Of a stretch of DNA of 64,000 nucleotides, positions 54,400 through 64,000 are shown piece after piece. The stretch covers positions 14,446,001-14,510,000 of the forward strand of contig NC_087104.1 in the NCBI RefSeq assembly GCF_963855985.1, written 5' to 3'. The DNA comes from Ostrinia nubilalis. Its lineage: Eukaryota > Arthropoda > Insecta > Lepidoptera > Crambidae. The position numbers and the translations under genes are program-made. The notes under the pieces were generated by a model. The model did no database searches and was not told where the DNA came from. It worked only from the letters and a program-made list of their open reading frames with translations. Numbering within the stretch: the stretch's first letter is position 1; each line of letters starts with the position of its first letter.

Positions 54400-56322
54400 A
54401 GCTTTTGCAAAATGATTTCAGGTTCCAAGTAACCGTTCAAACGTGTTTTGGAGGTTGAAGTGATGGAATCATTGGAACGTAGGTCTGGAGTTCAATTCCC
54501 GGAAAACGAACCCTTTGATAATCGCTTTGAGTGACAGTTTCCAGTTTAGGATATTGAAGGCTTGAAACTACAGGATTATATCTCTGAAATATGGCCTGAA
54601 CGTCAGTTTTACTTTTAGAAACCACAGAAAAAAGAAGTCTAAGTAGGCATTAGAACTTACAACATTTGCGATACTTATTTTACTTCGGTCAAAGGAACAG
54701 CAGAGTAAATCAGCTATAAGTCATAGAAATATTTAGGCATATCAAAAGGCTGCTAACATAAGCAGCCAATTAGAAACCCTGAAAACAGAATACGCATCTA
54801 AAAGAAAATCTAAATCACTTTCCCCACTTACACATAACATTTTAATCGAACCAAATTATCCACATTTTATAAAAAAATACACAGAATCCAATAGTTTATT
54901 CACGTTTCGCATCCAACTTGATCTGCTCATATTTCAATTGGAACAACATTGAAAAATCCCTGTGAAAATTTCCCCCGAGCCAATCAACAACGGGCCTTAA
55001 GCGGCGCGCACACGATCCGTTCGGAATCCAACCCACGCGCTGCAAATTTTAATCGCATTAACCGGCGTGTTGATGTAATTCAATTAATCTATCGGCGGCT
55101 AACGGATACGCCTGTGTGTGCTACGCTTTACAATAGCACGGGGAGAGAAGCCACTCCACTTGCTCGTCAGTTGAAACATCAAAAGGACGATGACGATTTA
55201 TGCTATGATCTTTGAAAAAATATCTGAGATATTTTTACCTACATGATTTATTTAATTTAAATTTGAATGTAAACTGACCTAAACTAATTTGATCCTAATG
55301 TGATTGAAATGAATAATTATTTTATTTAATTTACTAATATTCACTATCTTTGAAATACAGCATGATGAAAAATAAGTATATTATGAGAAAAGCTCTATAC
55401 CTTAAAGTAAGCATACAAGTGAGTGAGTGAGTGACTTGTCTTTAAAAGGATTTGCAAAACTATTAAAGACGCATTTGCAAAACTGAAAAAATAAAATTTT
55501 CTTAAAAGATCAGAGAGGATTAGATTTACATAGCTTAGCTATGGATATGCTTTTACAATCAATGTAAGACTTTTACTCTCATCTAGAATCTACTTTTAGA
55601 ATCTTTCTCACGTCACATCTTAAAGCTAGACAGATGTATGGCCTGAGTCTACTGTTCTTCCATGGCTTTGGTCGAGCGTAGAACACGCCCACATACACCC
55701 GCTTTACATGGATCGCGGCGGTGTGCACGGCGCTTTATGTAGTCGAATTAAAAATTCCTTTTATGAATTTCGAAGTGCAACTGTTTTTGTACGTTTTACG
55801 ATTCCAAAACCTTAAGCCGCCGGATTACAGCCTCTTTGTGAATTTATACAGTCTGCCATCTTTGCAATGGATATTTTTTATGTTTATGAGGAAGTAATTA
55901 TAATGGATGAGAAAGTTAAACCTTGGCTTGCGATAAAACAATTATATCAGAATTCGTAAGTACTTATTATTGTGCGTTTCAAACTTTTGACTTTTTCTTT
56001 TGATCCAGTCAATGGCTCTCTACTTACTTTAAAATTGTGGTTAAAGATATTTATTTCTCAAAAAGATTACAATGCAATCACTTACAGAGAAACATTAATT
56101 TGTCTTAATAAAACAATACAAAAACGATTTAGCGCAGCAGTTCTATTAAAAGTGATTTTTTATTTTTATAAAGCAGGTAGGTGCAAATAAAATACAAGCC
56201 ATCCAGTAAGTCACTGCGCGGCGCGCAAATTAAAATTGTCATTAGTAAAAATAATAGAGCTGAATACGAAATTATCATCAAGTGTATTCAGATAAAGTCA
56301 GTGAAATTAGAAAAAAAAATGT
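54400..56322. other. No gene confirmed
   Basis: 'gtgagtgagtgagtgacttg' plus 'ttaaaaggatttgcaaaact' (55421-55465) is a fragment of the Helitron type at 34996. The 88-codon frame at 54949-55215 lies in a mildly GC-rich patch but has no recognised domain. The frame at 55972-56190 is AT-rich. The remainder is featureless. Confidence 0.4.
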
Positions 56323-56696
56323 ATCTCTGCAATCTTTCTTCTTTCTTTCTTTTCAGCCAAATGACGTTCACTGCTGGACAAAGGCCTCCCCCAAGGTTTT
56401 CCACAATGAACGGTCCTGCGCTGCCCGCAGGACTATGCTATGCTCGGAGTTTCCCTGCGTGATCGAATCAGAAATGAGGAGATCCGCAGGAGAACCAAAG
56501 TAACCGACATAGCTCGCAGAATTGCTAAAATCAAGTGGCAGTGGGCGGGGCACATAGCTCGTAGAGACGATGGCCGTTGGGGCAGGAAAGTTCTCGAGTG
56601 GCGACCACGGGCTGGAAGACGTAGCGTGGGCAGGCCTCCTACTAGGTGGACCGACGATCTGGTAAAGGTCGCGGGAAGAGCCTGGATCTCTGCAAT
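56323..56696 (-). mobile_element. RTE-like LINE insertion with 5' inversion (twin priming), 11-bp target duplication
   Basis: 'atctctgcaat' flanks the insertion (56323-56333, 56686-56696). From the left come a ctttctttct tail, the reverse complement of the LINE 3' tip (56354-56430, encoding 'RAAQDRSLWKTLGEAFVQQW' on the minus strand), then in the opposite sense the upstream part of the same ORF (56431-56685). The inverted part ends at 'gcctgg(at)' and the 3' part starts at '(at)gcgggcag', so the two pieces are adjacent in the intact element and nothing is lost at that point. This is the layout expected from twin priming during reverse transcription. Confidence 0.92.
56440..56685 (+). pseudogene. 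RTE-like ORF C-terminal fragment
   Basis: An open frame begins 'MLGVSLRDRIRNEEIRRRT', continues 'KWQWAGHIARRDDGRWGRKV' and 'GRRSVGRPPTRWTDDLVKVA', and stops being LINE-derived at GRAW. The 'WAGHIARR' and 'GRPPTRWTDD' motifs belong to the C-terminal tail of RTE-type insect retrotransposons, after the RT domain. It has no frame break, so the copy is young. The frame runs on to 56706 in flanking DNA. Confidence 0.85.
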
Positions 56697-57221
56697 ACAG
56701 CTATAAAAACCATTAATTTTTGTCTCCATTTTCACGGGAGCTGGTAAATTTTCGGCACAGTTAAAAGTTCCCTTTGGTGGATCTATTTAAATTCTATTAC
56801 TCCCAGTATCAATGATACGGACGGTAGCATAGCAAAGCACACTGTGACGTATTATGTAGTTATAGTAGTTAAAATTTTTTCAAGAAAAACAAACACAGAT
56901 TTCAAATAGTCTGTAACAAACTTTACTATCTCCACATTTTAGAAATTAATCCGAAATCATTTGATGTAACGCAACGATGCGCAGTTTTCAAGATTAATAT
57001 CGTCCAAATTAGAAGTTGATATAATTAAAAGGCAAACAGGATAGGCAGTAATTTGAGTTTCGACGCCATGTTTGCTCTGAATAAATTATGACGTCTGTAA
57101 AGTAATAAAGTAGCACTTATCACTGAGGGATCGTTGATCAAATAATTACCTAACTTTGTACGATGTGATTTTAATGTATAATTCTGTCGAGTATAAGTAT
57201 ACTGTCTAAAAAGCTCTGTAA

Positions 57222-57438
57222 TCTAAATATATATATAACTCAAAGGTGACTGACTGGTTGACTGATTGACTGACATAGTGATCTATCAACGCACAGCCCA
57301 AACCACTGGACGGATCGGGCTGAAATTTAGCATGTAGTCAGATGTAATGACATAGGCATCCGCTAAGAAAGGATTTTACGAAACTCCACCCCTAAGGGGG
57401 TAAAACGGGATCCACACGAAGTCGCGGGCGGCCGCTAG
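57222..57438 (+). mobile_element. Short Helitron-like element, tgac-microsatellite family
   Basis: A|TCTAAATATATATATAACTC start, mixed 'tgactgactggttgactgat' run, 'acggatcgggctgaaattta', 'ggggtaaaacgggatccaca' and 3' 'gcgggcggccgCTAG|T'. Both borders show the A/T target expected for Helitrons. Confidence 0.8.
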
Positions 57439-57891
57439 TTTTATAACTTATTTTAAAAACAAGCTTCTATAAAAATACTCGTATTAATAAACGAGTCAAA
57501 TGAGCCCAAATTCGATAGGACTGTGTTGTTTTACTGCCGAGTTTCTATGGTCTACTTCCAGCTTCATCATCAGATCAGCTCCATGCCATCACGATATTGC
57601 ATTGTCAAGTGACTAAACTGACATTGCTAAAAAAGCTCGTTAAAAAGGACTTATTTTTTTAAATAGCTTTATTCTTTAAAAGTGATAGTAAACAACCATG
57701 GTATGCTTATTTTAAGTCCACCCTTGAAGGCTCTAAATGTCCGAAAATACCTGGTTAACACTTTAAAGCAACTACTGATAGTGATTTTCCACGTGACCTA
57801 CTCATATAGTCAACGGTTACCCTATTTCAGGTTTTCAGTTGGTTGATCCTGCCCTTCTAACAGCGTGAGCCCCACATTATCCAGTAGTTGA

Positions 57892-58189
57892 GGTTCGACC
57901 AAACCAACGCGTGCAGCCTGCGTGCACGATGGCGATGGCGATCCTACTGATTTCTACTGATCGCCATCACGCACGCCGCAAACGTGGTCGACCCAGGCAA
58001 ACTTGGCGGCGCACTGTAGCGGACGAGGCGAAGAAGATCGGCAAGACCTGGAGCGAGATCAAGCGAGAAGCTCAAGACCGAACGAGATGGAGGACTGTTG
58101 TGGACGCCCTCTGCCCCATCTAGGGGACATAGGACCATAAGTCAAGTCCATCACGCACGCGGACTGCACGCATTGGTTTGACCGAACCT
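57892..58189 (+). repeat. LINE tail enclosed by 41-bp inverted repeats
   Basis: 57892-57932 ('ggttcgaccaaaccaacgcg' ...) is the reverse complement of 58149-58189 (... 'cgcattggtttgaccgaacc') at about 34 of 41 positions. Between them is the C-terminal coding end of a LINE. No clear target duplication flanks the pair. Either a TIR element captured the fragment or the LINE's own 3' end was copied in inverted form at its 5' side. Confidence 0.75.
57911..58123 (+). pseudogene. LINE ORF C-terminal fragment (RRKRGRPRQTWRRT type)
   Basis: The last 50 codons read 'ARRKRGRPRQTWRRTVADEA', then 'IGKTWSEIKREAQDRTRWRT' and 'VVDALCPI*'. This 'KRGRP.TWRR ... AQDR.RW...V.ALCP' ending is common to RTE-like retrotransposons of many animals, and differs from the 'RPPTRWTDD' family elsewhere in the window, so it is a second LINE family. 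The first 20 codons are not LINE-derived with confidence. Confidence 0.75.
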
Positions 58190-58278
58190 TTACTCTAGGC
58201 CTTGTGTATATTATACTTTTTATTTTAGGTGGTCAGAATGCATTTTGATCACCTTCTCCCATTCACGACGGGACGAGG

Positions 58279-58615
58279 TTTTTTTTTAATCCACAACGAG
58301 GAAGCTCTTGGCCTGTATCTCACCTAATGGTAAGTGGCGATCAGGCTGAAGGTGGAAGCGAGTTTCACCCGGAATCCTCAACCACGGAGGAACTGACTAT
58401 CTTACCTCTAACTGCCGGAACACAATAATGCTGTTAACATTGTTGTTATGGCGACAGACTTAGGTAAGATGGTGGTAGCTAGCCAGGCGGACTTAGAACA
58501 AGCCCTGCCCTACCACCAACCAAACCGAACAGAAAAATCTGCCCCCACTGGGAATTGAACCCGGGACCTCTGCGTCTGAAGCAGGTGGTCTTACCACTAG
58601 ACCAAAGAGGCGGTG
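58279..58615 (-). mobile_element. tRNA-derived SINE, family B, full length
   Basis: On the minus strand: 'accgcctctttggtctagtgg' (A box), B box 'gggttcaattccc' (58552-58564 reversed), a body of about 260 bp with 'tggtggtagggcagggcttg', and 3' 'gagatacaggccaagagctt', 'cctcgttgtggatt' and an A-run. A second fragment is at 27101-27190. The tRNA head resembles tRNA with 'ctgcttcagacgcagag' in the anticodon arm, but the acceptor stem is not complete. Confidence 0.88.
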
Positions 58616-59026
58616 TATAGTTTCCGATCTATTAAGCGGACCCTATCCACTGTAAACCCACCCCCCATGTGCCTAGGGTATCCGCACCTACCTAAGCTTT
58701 TTTAGGGATTCTTCTGACGAAAAAAGGGTCGAAACGAAGTCGAATGCCTAAATCCAGTCCTTGTTTTCTTCACCAATTACTTGTAGTTGTATGATAATGA
58801 CTTCTTCTACAAAATATCGGATAGATACAAGATATAGCGCGCCCGGGGCCGGCCGTAACTCAGCCGGGGAACATAAAAACGCCTATCCATCGCCATGGCC
58901 GATATCCTAGATAAGAGCCGGTGCAGACGAGCGACTTTTCCAGCCTGAAAGTGAGATTATGTCGGCGGAAAAAGGAAAAAACGTTGACTCGTTGATTGAT
59001 TTAAATTTTTCAAGTGCTTAATTATA
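58616..59026. other. No feature recognised
   Basis: A mildly GC-rich patch at 58835-58930 ('gcgcgcccggggccggccgt') without frames or motifs I can name. Confidence 0.4.
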
Positions 59027-59259
59027 TCCCAACTAATATTATAAATGCGAAAGTAACTCTGTCTGTCTGTCTGTCTGTTACGCTTTCCCGCTTAAACCTC
59101 GCAACCGATTTTGATGAAATTTGGCATAGAGATAGTTTGAGTCCCGGGAAAGAACATAGGATAGTTTTTATCCCGGTTTTTGAAACAGGGACGCGCGCGA
59201 TAAAGTTTTTCTGTGACAGACAAAATTCCACGCGGGCGAAGCCGCGGGCGGAAAGCTAG
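59027..59259 (+). mobile_element. Helitron-like element with (TCTG)5 microsatellite
   Basis: Identical over all 213 non-microsatellite bases to 45774-46038; the microsatellite has 5 units (59058-59077) against 13. The borders are 'A|TCCC' and 'CTAG|T'. The plus frame 59014-59259 and minus frame 59022-59231 are artefacts of the element. Confidence 0.87.
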
Positions 59260-60566
59260 TTATTCAATAAACAAATAGCGGACTTGATTATTTGGGTAAT
59301 CAGTAACATAAAAGGACTTCAATGCTACTAAACATTTAGTTTAAAATAACAAAATAACGTGACAAAAAATTGAAAGAAAAAAAATACTCGTAATGTAGGT
59401 AAGCAGGTGATTTTTTTATTGAAATGGAAGGGTCATTAGAACCTTAGAAGTCCTTTAACCTAATAGAATATGCTGGCACGACCGACAGCGACAGAAATAT
59501 CACGTCATAAAGTTCCAGCAGCAGCCAGCTTCCAGCATCAGTCTACAGGTCTGAACAGTTTTCCCAAGAAAAAATCGCTCGTCTATCTACCCCCAAAACC
59601 CGCTCGCCAACTGCAGGATATATCGGCGGGTGCAGCCGTGATATTTCATAAAACAACCCACTCTGTCTGGTTTAAGGGGATTTTTTAGGAAAAAATCGGA
59701 AAATTTTTCCGCGCCGAAAGTTTCGGCTTAACGACGCTCGATTGACTGTGTATGGACGGGAGAGGCCACATTTCATGCGACGGAAATGTGGGAGTATTGA
59801 GTCCCAAAACAGAGAGGTTTTTAAAATTCGTGGTGGTGCATTTAGTTTTGTACGCAGTGTTGTAAAAGGGGAGATATGCATATTTAAAGAAAAAAAAATT
59901 GAGATAATGTTTTTCCTGAAATAATTATCATTAAACAATCATCATTATAAATCTAATTGATCAACGGCATCAACCAAGTCTCAGCTCTGGATTTTATCGA
60001 CGCGAAGAGTGCGTGGGCCGATTTATTTCCATGAAAACAAAAATAATTGGGGCTTATTGACTACTTGAAACGTTTTAAGATTTGAAAGCCTCCTTCAATG
60101 TTCCAGATAAATTGGTCGCCATGCATATTTAACAAACCTCGAAATGGATTAAAATAAAATATTTGACTTTTTAATCTGAATTTTACTTTAGTCGTCACAT
60201 TTAGTGACTCGAAACAAAATTTTCCTATGCTTCTTTCCGCTCTCTAAAACTGTAGTTTAGGATTAATAGTAGATCCAAATACCCCGCCTTTTCTCACAGT
60301 CTCTGCATACAAATAACACAGCTAAGGCTCAAAGTGTAAATGCAAAGATTCCGATTCAATTTCCTAAGTAAGCAGCGCCCTTGACTTTTCGTTTCCAATA
60401 AAACAAAAAGAGTGGAAACATTAAAATTTGGTCCTCGCAGCGCTCCGTCGCACCTCGGCGCCGGCTACACTTCCGCTCGGTTGGTTAGTGATGCACCATC
60501 ACTCTTTAATTCTATCGACTTGATAAAAATAACCTATATCGTATACACAGGTTTTTGTTGTTGTGT
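59260..60566. other. No gene confirmed
   Basis: Frames at 59470-59688 (plus), 59672-59938 (minus) and 59742-59924 (plus) overlap a non-repetitive stretch that includes 'cgccgaaagtttcggcttaa'. None has a recognised domain. The lack of repeats over 59460-59940 could mark conserved non-coding DNA, which cannot be tested here. Confidence 0.4.
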
Positions 60567-60635
60567 CAGCCAAATGACGTCCACTGCTGGACAAAGGATT
60601 TCCATAACGATCGGCCCTGCGCTGCCCGCATCCTG
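60567..60635 (-). mobile_element. RTE-like LINE 3' tip, minus
   Basis: 'cagccaaatgacgtccactg' to 'cctgcgctgcccgcatcctgg' is the reversed 3' end, with a 10-base deletion over 'ggcctccccc'. The tail is the ttg-rich 'tttttgttgttgtgt' on the left. Confidence 0.85.
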
Positions 60636-61449
60636 GTATACACATAGGTGATTGTCTCAAAACGGATATTCTATTCCCTATAATAAGATCTATTCAGAAA
60701 CTTACAGCTCTCGTCAGTGATAATTACGAATAGGTAGGCGCTGATTTTATTTTGGTGCTACTTTATTCTTGTTAATGCTTTTTCAGACGTTTCTATTCGA
60801 GTTAAAATATAACTGTAATCACTTTTATAGTAATTGAAATAATGCAGTGTGAAGAGGTTCATTCACACTCTACATTCCAGAAACGGTAGGTATTGATGCA
60901 ATTAGTTAGAAATCTTATAGACTTTACGTTCGTACACTAACATAATAGTGCGAGTATTTCTGTATGCCCTTTCGATAGTGCATATGTGCAAAGGAGCCAG
61001 GTTTTCCTTTGCGAATATACACTATCGACAAGAACCTAACCTCATCACTAGTTCCCACCAATTTCGTGAGCACGTGAGATCAGGGGAACGTTCGTACGTG
61101 ACGCGGTTACTTAAAACACTAACCGCTTTAACCTGGCCCCTCTTCTTGCTAACGAAGTCACCGAGATTACATACCCGGGGTATTGCAGTCAGAGGGGGCA
61201 GTTTAAACTGGTTGGGGTTCAAAGAATAAGTTTTAAACTGTGCTACAGTGTCGGTAAATGTCGGAATGGGGCGGAAATTAGCGAAGACTAAAGAATTAAA
61301 GGCACGATTGTTTTCTAAACGCGTAAATCTTCTTTTTACTTTTATCTGCGGGGCGTGTTTGTAGGCGAGGAAGTTTGCGGGTAATTGGAAGACAGGTGTA
61401 ACGAAATGACGTCACTTTCAGTAAGTTTAAAGGACCACATTTCTAAATG
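60636..61449. other. No feature recognised
   Basis: Opposed frames at 60948-61229 and 61022-61222 have no recognisable product. TGACGTCA occurs at 61408. Confidence 0.45.
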
Positions 61450-61815
61450 GCAAGCGCAGCGTGGGACCTCCACTCACAAGGTGGCCAATGTGGACATACG
61501 AAGTCATTAAGGTTGCAGGAAGGCGCTAAATGGAGGCCGCTACCAACTGCCCAATCTGAAGATCAGTTTAGAATTGAAAACTTTTTATTTGCAAGAAAGG
61601 TATACAAGCAGGCAAGACATAGATTAAAACAGAGAGAAATAAACAAGTGGACAATTAACTGCTTGTGCCCCTCTGATAAAAAGGCACCCGCTCAGCGTAA
61701 ATCAAGACCGCCAGGGCTTGTCTTGAAACTGATTTTTCAGTTTCATGGGGGGAGGCCTATGTTCAGCAGTAGACTTACTGTAGTTGAAACGATGATGATG
61801 ATGATGATGATGACT
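61450..61815 (+). mobile_element. RTE-like LINE 3' end interrupted by a second repeat
   Basis: 61450-61560 ('gcagcgtgggacctccactc' ... 'ggccgctaccaactgcccaa') and 61743-61815 ('tggggggaggcctatgttca' ... gatgat tail) are the two parts of one 2604-type LINE end. The intervening 61575-61735 contains 'aaaaaggcacccgctcagcg', shared with 62453-62470, so it is another retroposon fragment. The 150-codon frame 61447-61899, the second longest in the window, reads across this mosaic and is not a gene. Confidence 0.75.
61789..61813 (+). repeat. (GATGAT)n tail microsatellite
   Basis: 'acgatgatgatgatgatgatg' directly follows the LINE stop region 'tagttgaa' and is the 3' tail of the copy at 61450-61815. 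Confidence 0.9.
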
Positions 61816-62094
61816 CCTAAATGCGCCCAATGTGTAGCAATAACTATCAGATTGACACACTGCACGCATTTCCACGGCAATATAAATCACAATGATTGAT
61901 GTACACAGATTGTGACATTGAGAGCAATCATAATAGATGTTGGGTTAAACAACTATGCCCGAGGGAGTGACTGATTAATGCTTCAAACACGGATAAAAAT
62001 ATTATACTTTATGACATATTGCAGCATCACAGTATGAGTGGGTAAGAGAATAGAGATAGGTTTAAATATTGCAGACCCAAAATAAGTCCATCTT

Positions 62095-62217
62095 TCATCA
62101 TCATCATCATTTCAGCCATAGGACGTCCACTGCTAAACATAGGCCTCCTTTTCTTTTGGCTTTCTTGCTACCTTTATGAGGTCATCGGTCCACCTTGTGG
62201 GACATCCTACGCTGCGA
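62095..62217 (-). mobile_element. RTE-like LINE 3' end, minus, (CAT)n tail
   Basis: (cat)n then 'ttcagccataggacgtccac', 'aaacataggcctcc', 'tggctttcttgctacctt' and 'gtccaccttgtgggacatcc'. It is the opposite-strand sister of 61450-61815, 300 bp away, so the pair could form a loose hairpin. Confidence 0.85.
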
Positions 62218-62339
62218 AGTAATATCTTTAAACAACAATACAAAATTTTATGAGTGATAATAATCTCATTTAAATTACCATTCAAATAAATAAAGCTCAC
62301 TATTTTGAAATTGCTACAATTTCTCTGTCCCGAATTTCT

Positions 62340-62535
62340 CTGAAATAAGAATAAGAATAAGAATAAGAAAAACTTTATTTGACACAAAAAAGGAAAAAAA
62401 TAAAAAACAGAACAAAGGGACTTAAAACTATACACGCATATTTTTGTGCCAAAAAGGCGCCCGCTCAGCATTAATCGAGCCACGCGTGCATGCACGCGTG
62501 CCCCGACGCTGGTTTTCAGCGGGCGCCTCTCCAAC
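62340..62535 (-). mobile_element. Retroposon-like element, aataag tail
   Basis: (aataag)4 at 62344-62368, then 'aaaactttatttgacacaaa' and at the far end 'aaggcgcccgctcagcatta' and 'gacgctggttttcagcgggc' with a stem 'gcccgctc...gagcgggc'-like pairing. Related to 50815-51060 and to the insert at 61575-61735. The minus frame 62133-62534 spans two repeats and is not a gene. Confidence 0.55.
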
Positions 62536-63300
62536 CAACATTATAAATAAAAATAAAAAAAATAACATTAAAAACAAAACAAAACAAAAACAGAACATTG
62601 ACAAAGACTAAACATTGACAAAGAGGGCGCCACTAGTACTATTTAGCACAATGGAATAAATAACGATCATTACTTTGATAAATGCACAATAAAAATATTA
62701 TTTGCAAATTAATAAGAAAATCAAGAATGACGTTTACCGCTACAAAATTATTTCGATCCACATTCCGACTAGCTATAAATTTATCAAAATATCAGTTTTA
62801 TCGGAATTAATTAATTATCGAATCGAGTCACACGACATCACTCGATTACTTTGCGATTGCAGTACGATGATACGATTATTTACGTTTCGACAATCACTAA
62901 AATTCGCTAAAATGACACTAATGACGTTTAAACTTCATACAAATTTTTTCACATGCTGCATCTATCAATATCTGTGACAATAAGCTATTTTTAAAAATAA
63001 AATAAAAAAAAAAAAGAACAAAACTCTAATCTGTGCATTGAAGCACACATTGAAGACCGCGTGCTGCCACGCAATAAAAACGTGATTTCATCTTTGGAGT
63101 TGGATTTCACCATTTTGATTCCTGATTTTGATTGAAAAAAGTGATTTAGTATAGCCACACATCACAAAGGTCAAGCCAGAGAACAATAAAGTAAAGCAGG
63201 CCCAAGACGACGCTAAACGGAGTGCTTGGCGTTTTGATTCCCACCCATTGCCTTGGTTTTTTGGCATGAAGTGCAAGTAACTTGGTGAGAAAGTTATCCA
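62536..63300. other. No feature recognised
   Basis: AT-rich with A-rich runs (62530-62600, 63000-63018). Frames at 62702-62977 and 63088-63276 have no recognised domain. Confidence 0.5.
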
Positions 63301-63329
63301 TTTACTGTTTAGTTCGATACATTATACAA

Positions 63330-63485
63330 TTTAATAAAGATAAATACTACTTTACTTTCCCTATAGGATGCACTCATGCGCAGGGAGGGCCCCGAGAATG
63401 AAAATGGGGAATTGGAATGGGAATGGGAACGGTGGCAACTTTGTATGAACCCAGCGCTTCATGATCATGGCCTCCGTCCATCATT
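63330..63485 (-). mobile_element. Probable 3' UTR of the Jockey/CR1-like LINE
   Basis: The sequence after the stop on the minus strand includes 'cgccgcagtaaaatgatgga'-like text and an internal imperfect 'gggaatgggaatggg' run (reversed), and then an AT-rich end near 63330. The 3' terminus and target duplication could not be fixed. Confidence 0.35.
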
Positions 63486-63989
63486 TTACTGCGGCATACC
63501 GGTGCCAGGAAGCCCCGATAGGTCTCCTACGCTTGCCGCGCATGACCCGCTGGTAAGTAACCCATCATTGTCAGTCTTTTGCAATTCTATTAAATATTTT
63601 CTTAGGTGATGTTTAAAAGTAAATTTTGTTTTCAGGGCGCGCAGAGGGGGAGGCAGGTCGTTCCAGCACCGGGACGCCGCAAATCTGAATGATCCGCGAA
63701 AAGCTGCTGTGCGATGTTTGGGTGTAGCAAATATGTGAGTGCATAGCCTCTTTGGATATCTACTCTGAGCTTGGGCCCATTCCAGTTTGCTGAACAGATA
63801 CTTAGGCCTCGCACTATCCAGTATGCCAAACAACATGGTGGCCAGGTGCAATCTTCGCCGAGCAGCCATCTTTAACATGTTTGATGAGTTCAGGAATGGC
63901 GTGATGTGTGATCTCGGAGGCACAGTAAAACAAAAACGGGCGCATGCGTTTTGTACCCTTTGAATGAGACGTGACGATTTACCCAGCAA
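63486..63989 (-). pseudogene. Jockey/CR1-like LINE reverse transcriptase C-terminus, runs off window
   Basis: The minus frame is open for 167 codons from 63989. It holds 'RLIQRVQNACARFCF', 'HITPFLNSSNMLKMAARRRL', 'HLATMLFG', 'TAAFRGSFRFAASRCWNDLP' and 'FKHHLRKYLIELQ'. This order (QNACARF ... LH...L...... FA.S..WN.LP ... F...L...L) is the thumb-like C-terminal tail of Jockey/CR1-group LINE polymerases. The ATG at 63989 is internal, and the frame may continue past 64000. The last 25 codons after 'ELQKTDNDGLL' are less conserved. There is no frame break in the visible part. The smaller minus frame 63632-63829 is a shadow. Confidence 0.85.
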
Positions 63990-64000
63990 GCACGGGCCAT

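Noticed and set aside
58538..58616. Genuine tRNA gene on minus strand
   Set aside because: It has A and B boxes, but it is continuous with a 260-bp SINE body and an A-run 3' end.
61447..61899. 150-codon open frame as a gene
   Set aside because: It reads through an RTE end, a nested retroposon fragment and a gatgat tail (encoding a Met run); no domain and a mosaic origin.
62133..62534. 133-codon minus frame
   Set aside because: It spans an RTE tip and a different retroposon; hydrophobic stretch comes from A-rich tails.

Overview
The window reads as AT-rich lepidopteran (moth or butterfly) nuclear DNA with no host protein-coding gene that I can recognise. Evidence for the order is the repeat content: 3' ends of RTE-like retrotransposons that finish in 'cagcagtggacgtcatttgg' plus gaacgaac or gatgat tails; short Helitron-like elements that start with TC, end in CTAG and carry gtct or tgac microsatellites; tRNA-derived SINEs; and small TIR elements with TAA/TTA target duplications. 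All open frames over 60 codons are either inside these elements or look like chance frames. The stretch is best read as intergenic or intronic DNA made of layered transposon insertions.

Layout. 0-3 kb: decayed MITE pieces, a Helitron-like element with a 134-bp internal tandem repeat (1058-1652), an RTE 3' end. 4.6-6.1 kb: a giant palindrome (two 618-bp arms, about 97% alike, 101-bp spacer) built from the same Helitron-like sequence. 8.9-13.8 kb: a tRNA-like direct repeat, a MITE, a cluster of GTGATCA words, paired CRE-like sites and a rearranged RTE copy with an inverted 5' part. 14.6-16.05 kb: a TTAA-flanked piggyBac-type element that is itself a palindrome of two transposase C-terminal remnants. 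16.5-31 kb: MITEs, SINEs, Helitron ends, two compact hairpins and long unannotated AT-rich stretches. 31.9-33.4 kb: a word-repeat (TTTGGC) foldback element with a 10-bp target duplication. 36.9-38.9 kb: a second word-repeat foldback element interrupted by a pogo/Tigger-like DNA transposon remnant that keeps a zinc-finger-like C-terminal frame. 41-51 kb: SINEs, MITEs, Helitrons, a 48-bp-arm hairpin with a tRNA-like loop. 51.7-58.6 kb: an 18-bp minisatellite, a hAT-like element, a clean 5'-inverted (twin-priming-type) RTE insertion with an 11-bp target duplication, an inverted-repeat-flanked LINE tail and a SINE. 59-64 kb: a second Helitron copy identical to the one at 45.8 kb apart from microsatellite length, more RTE tails, and the C-terminal end of a Jockey/CR1-like reverse transcriptase that runs off the window.

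No metabolic or regulatory gene system can be assembled from this window. What works together here are mobile elements: autonomous-type remnants (RTE, Jockey/CR1-like, piggyBac, pogo-like) and the non-autonomous derivatives they may mobilise (SINEs, MITEs, foldbacks, short Helitrons). Identities and alignments quoted are by eye.
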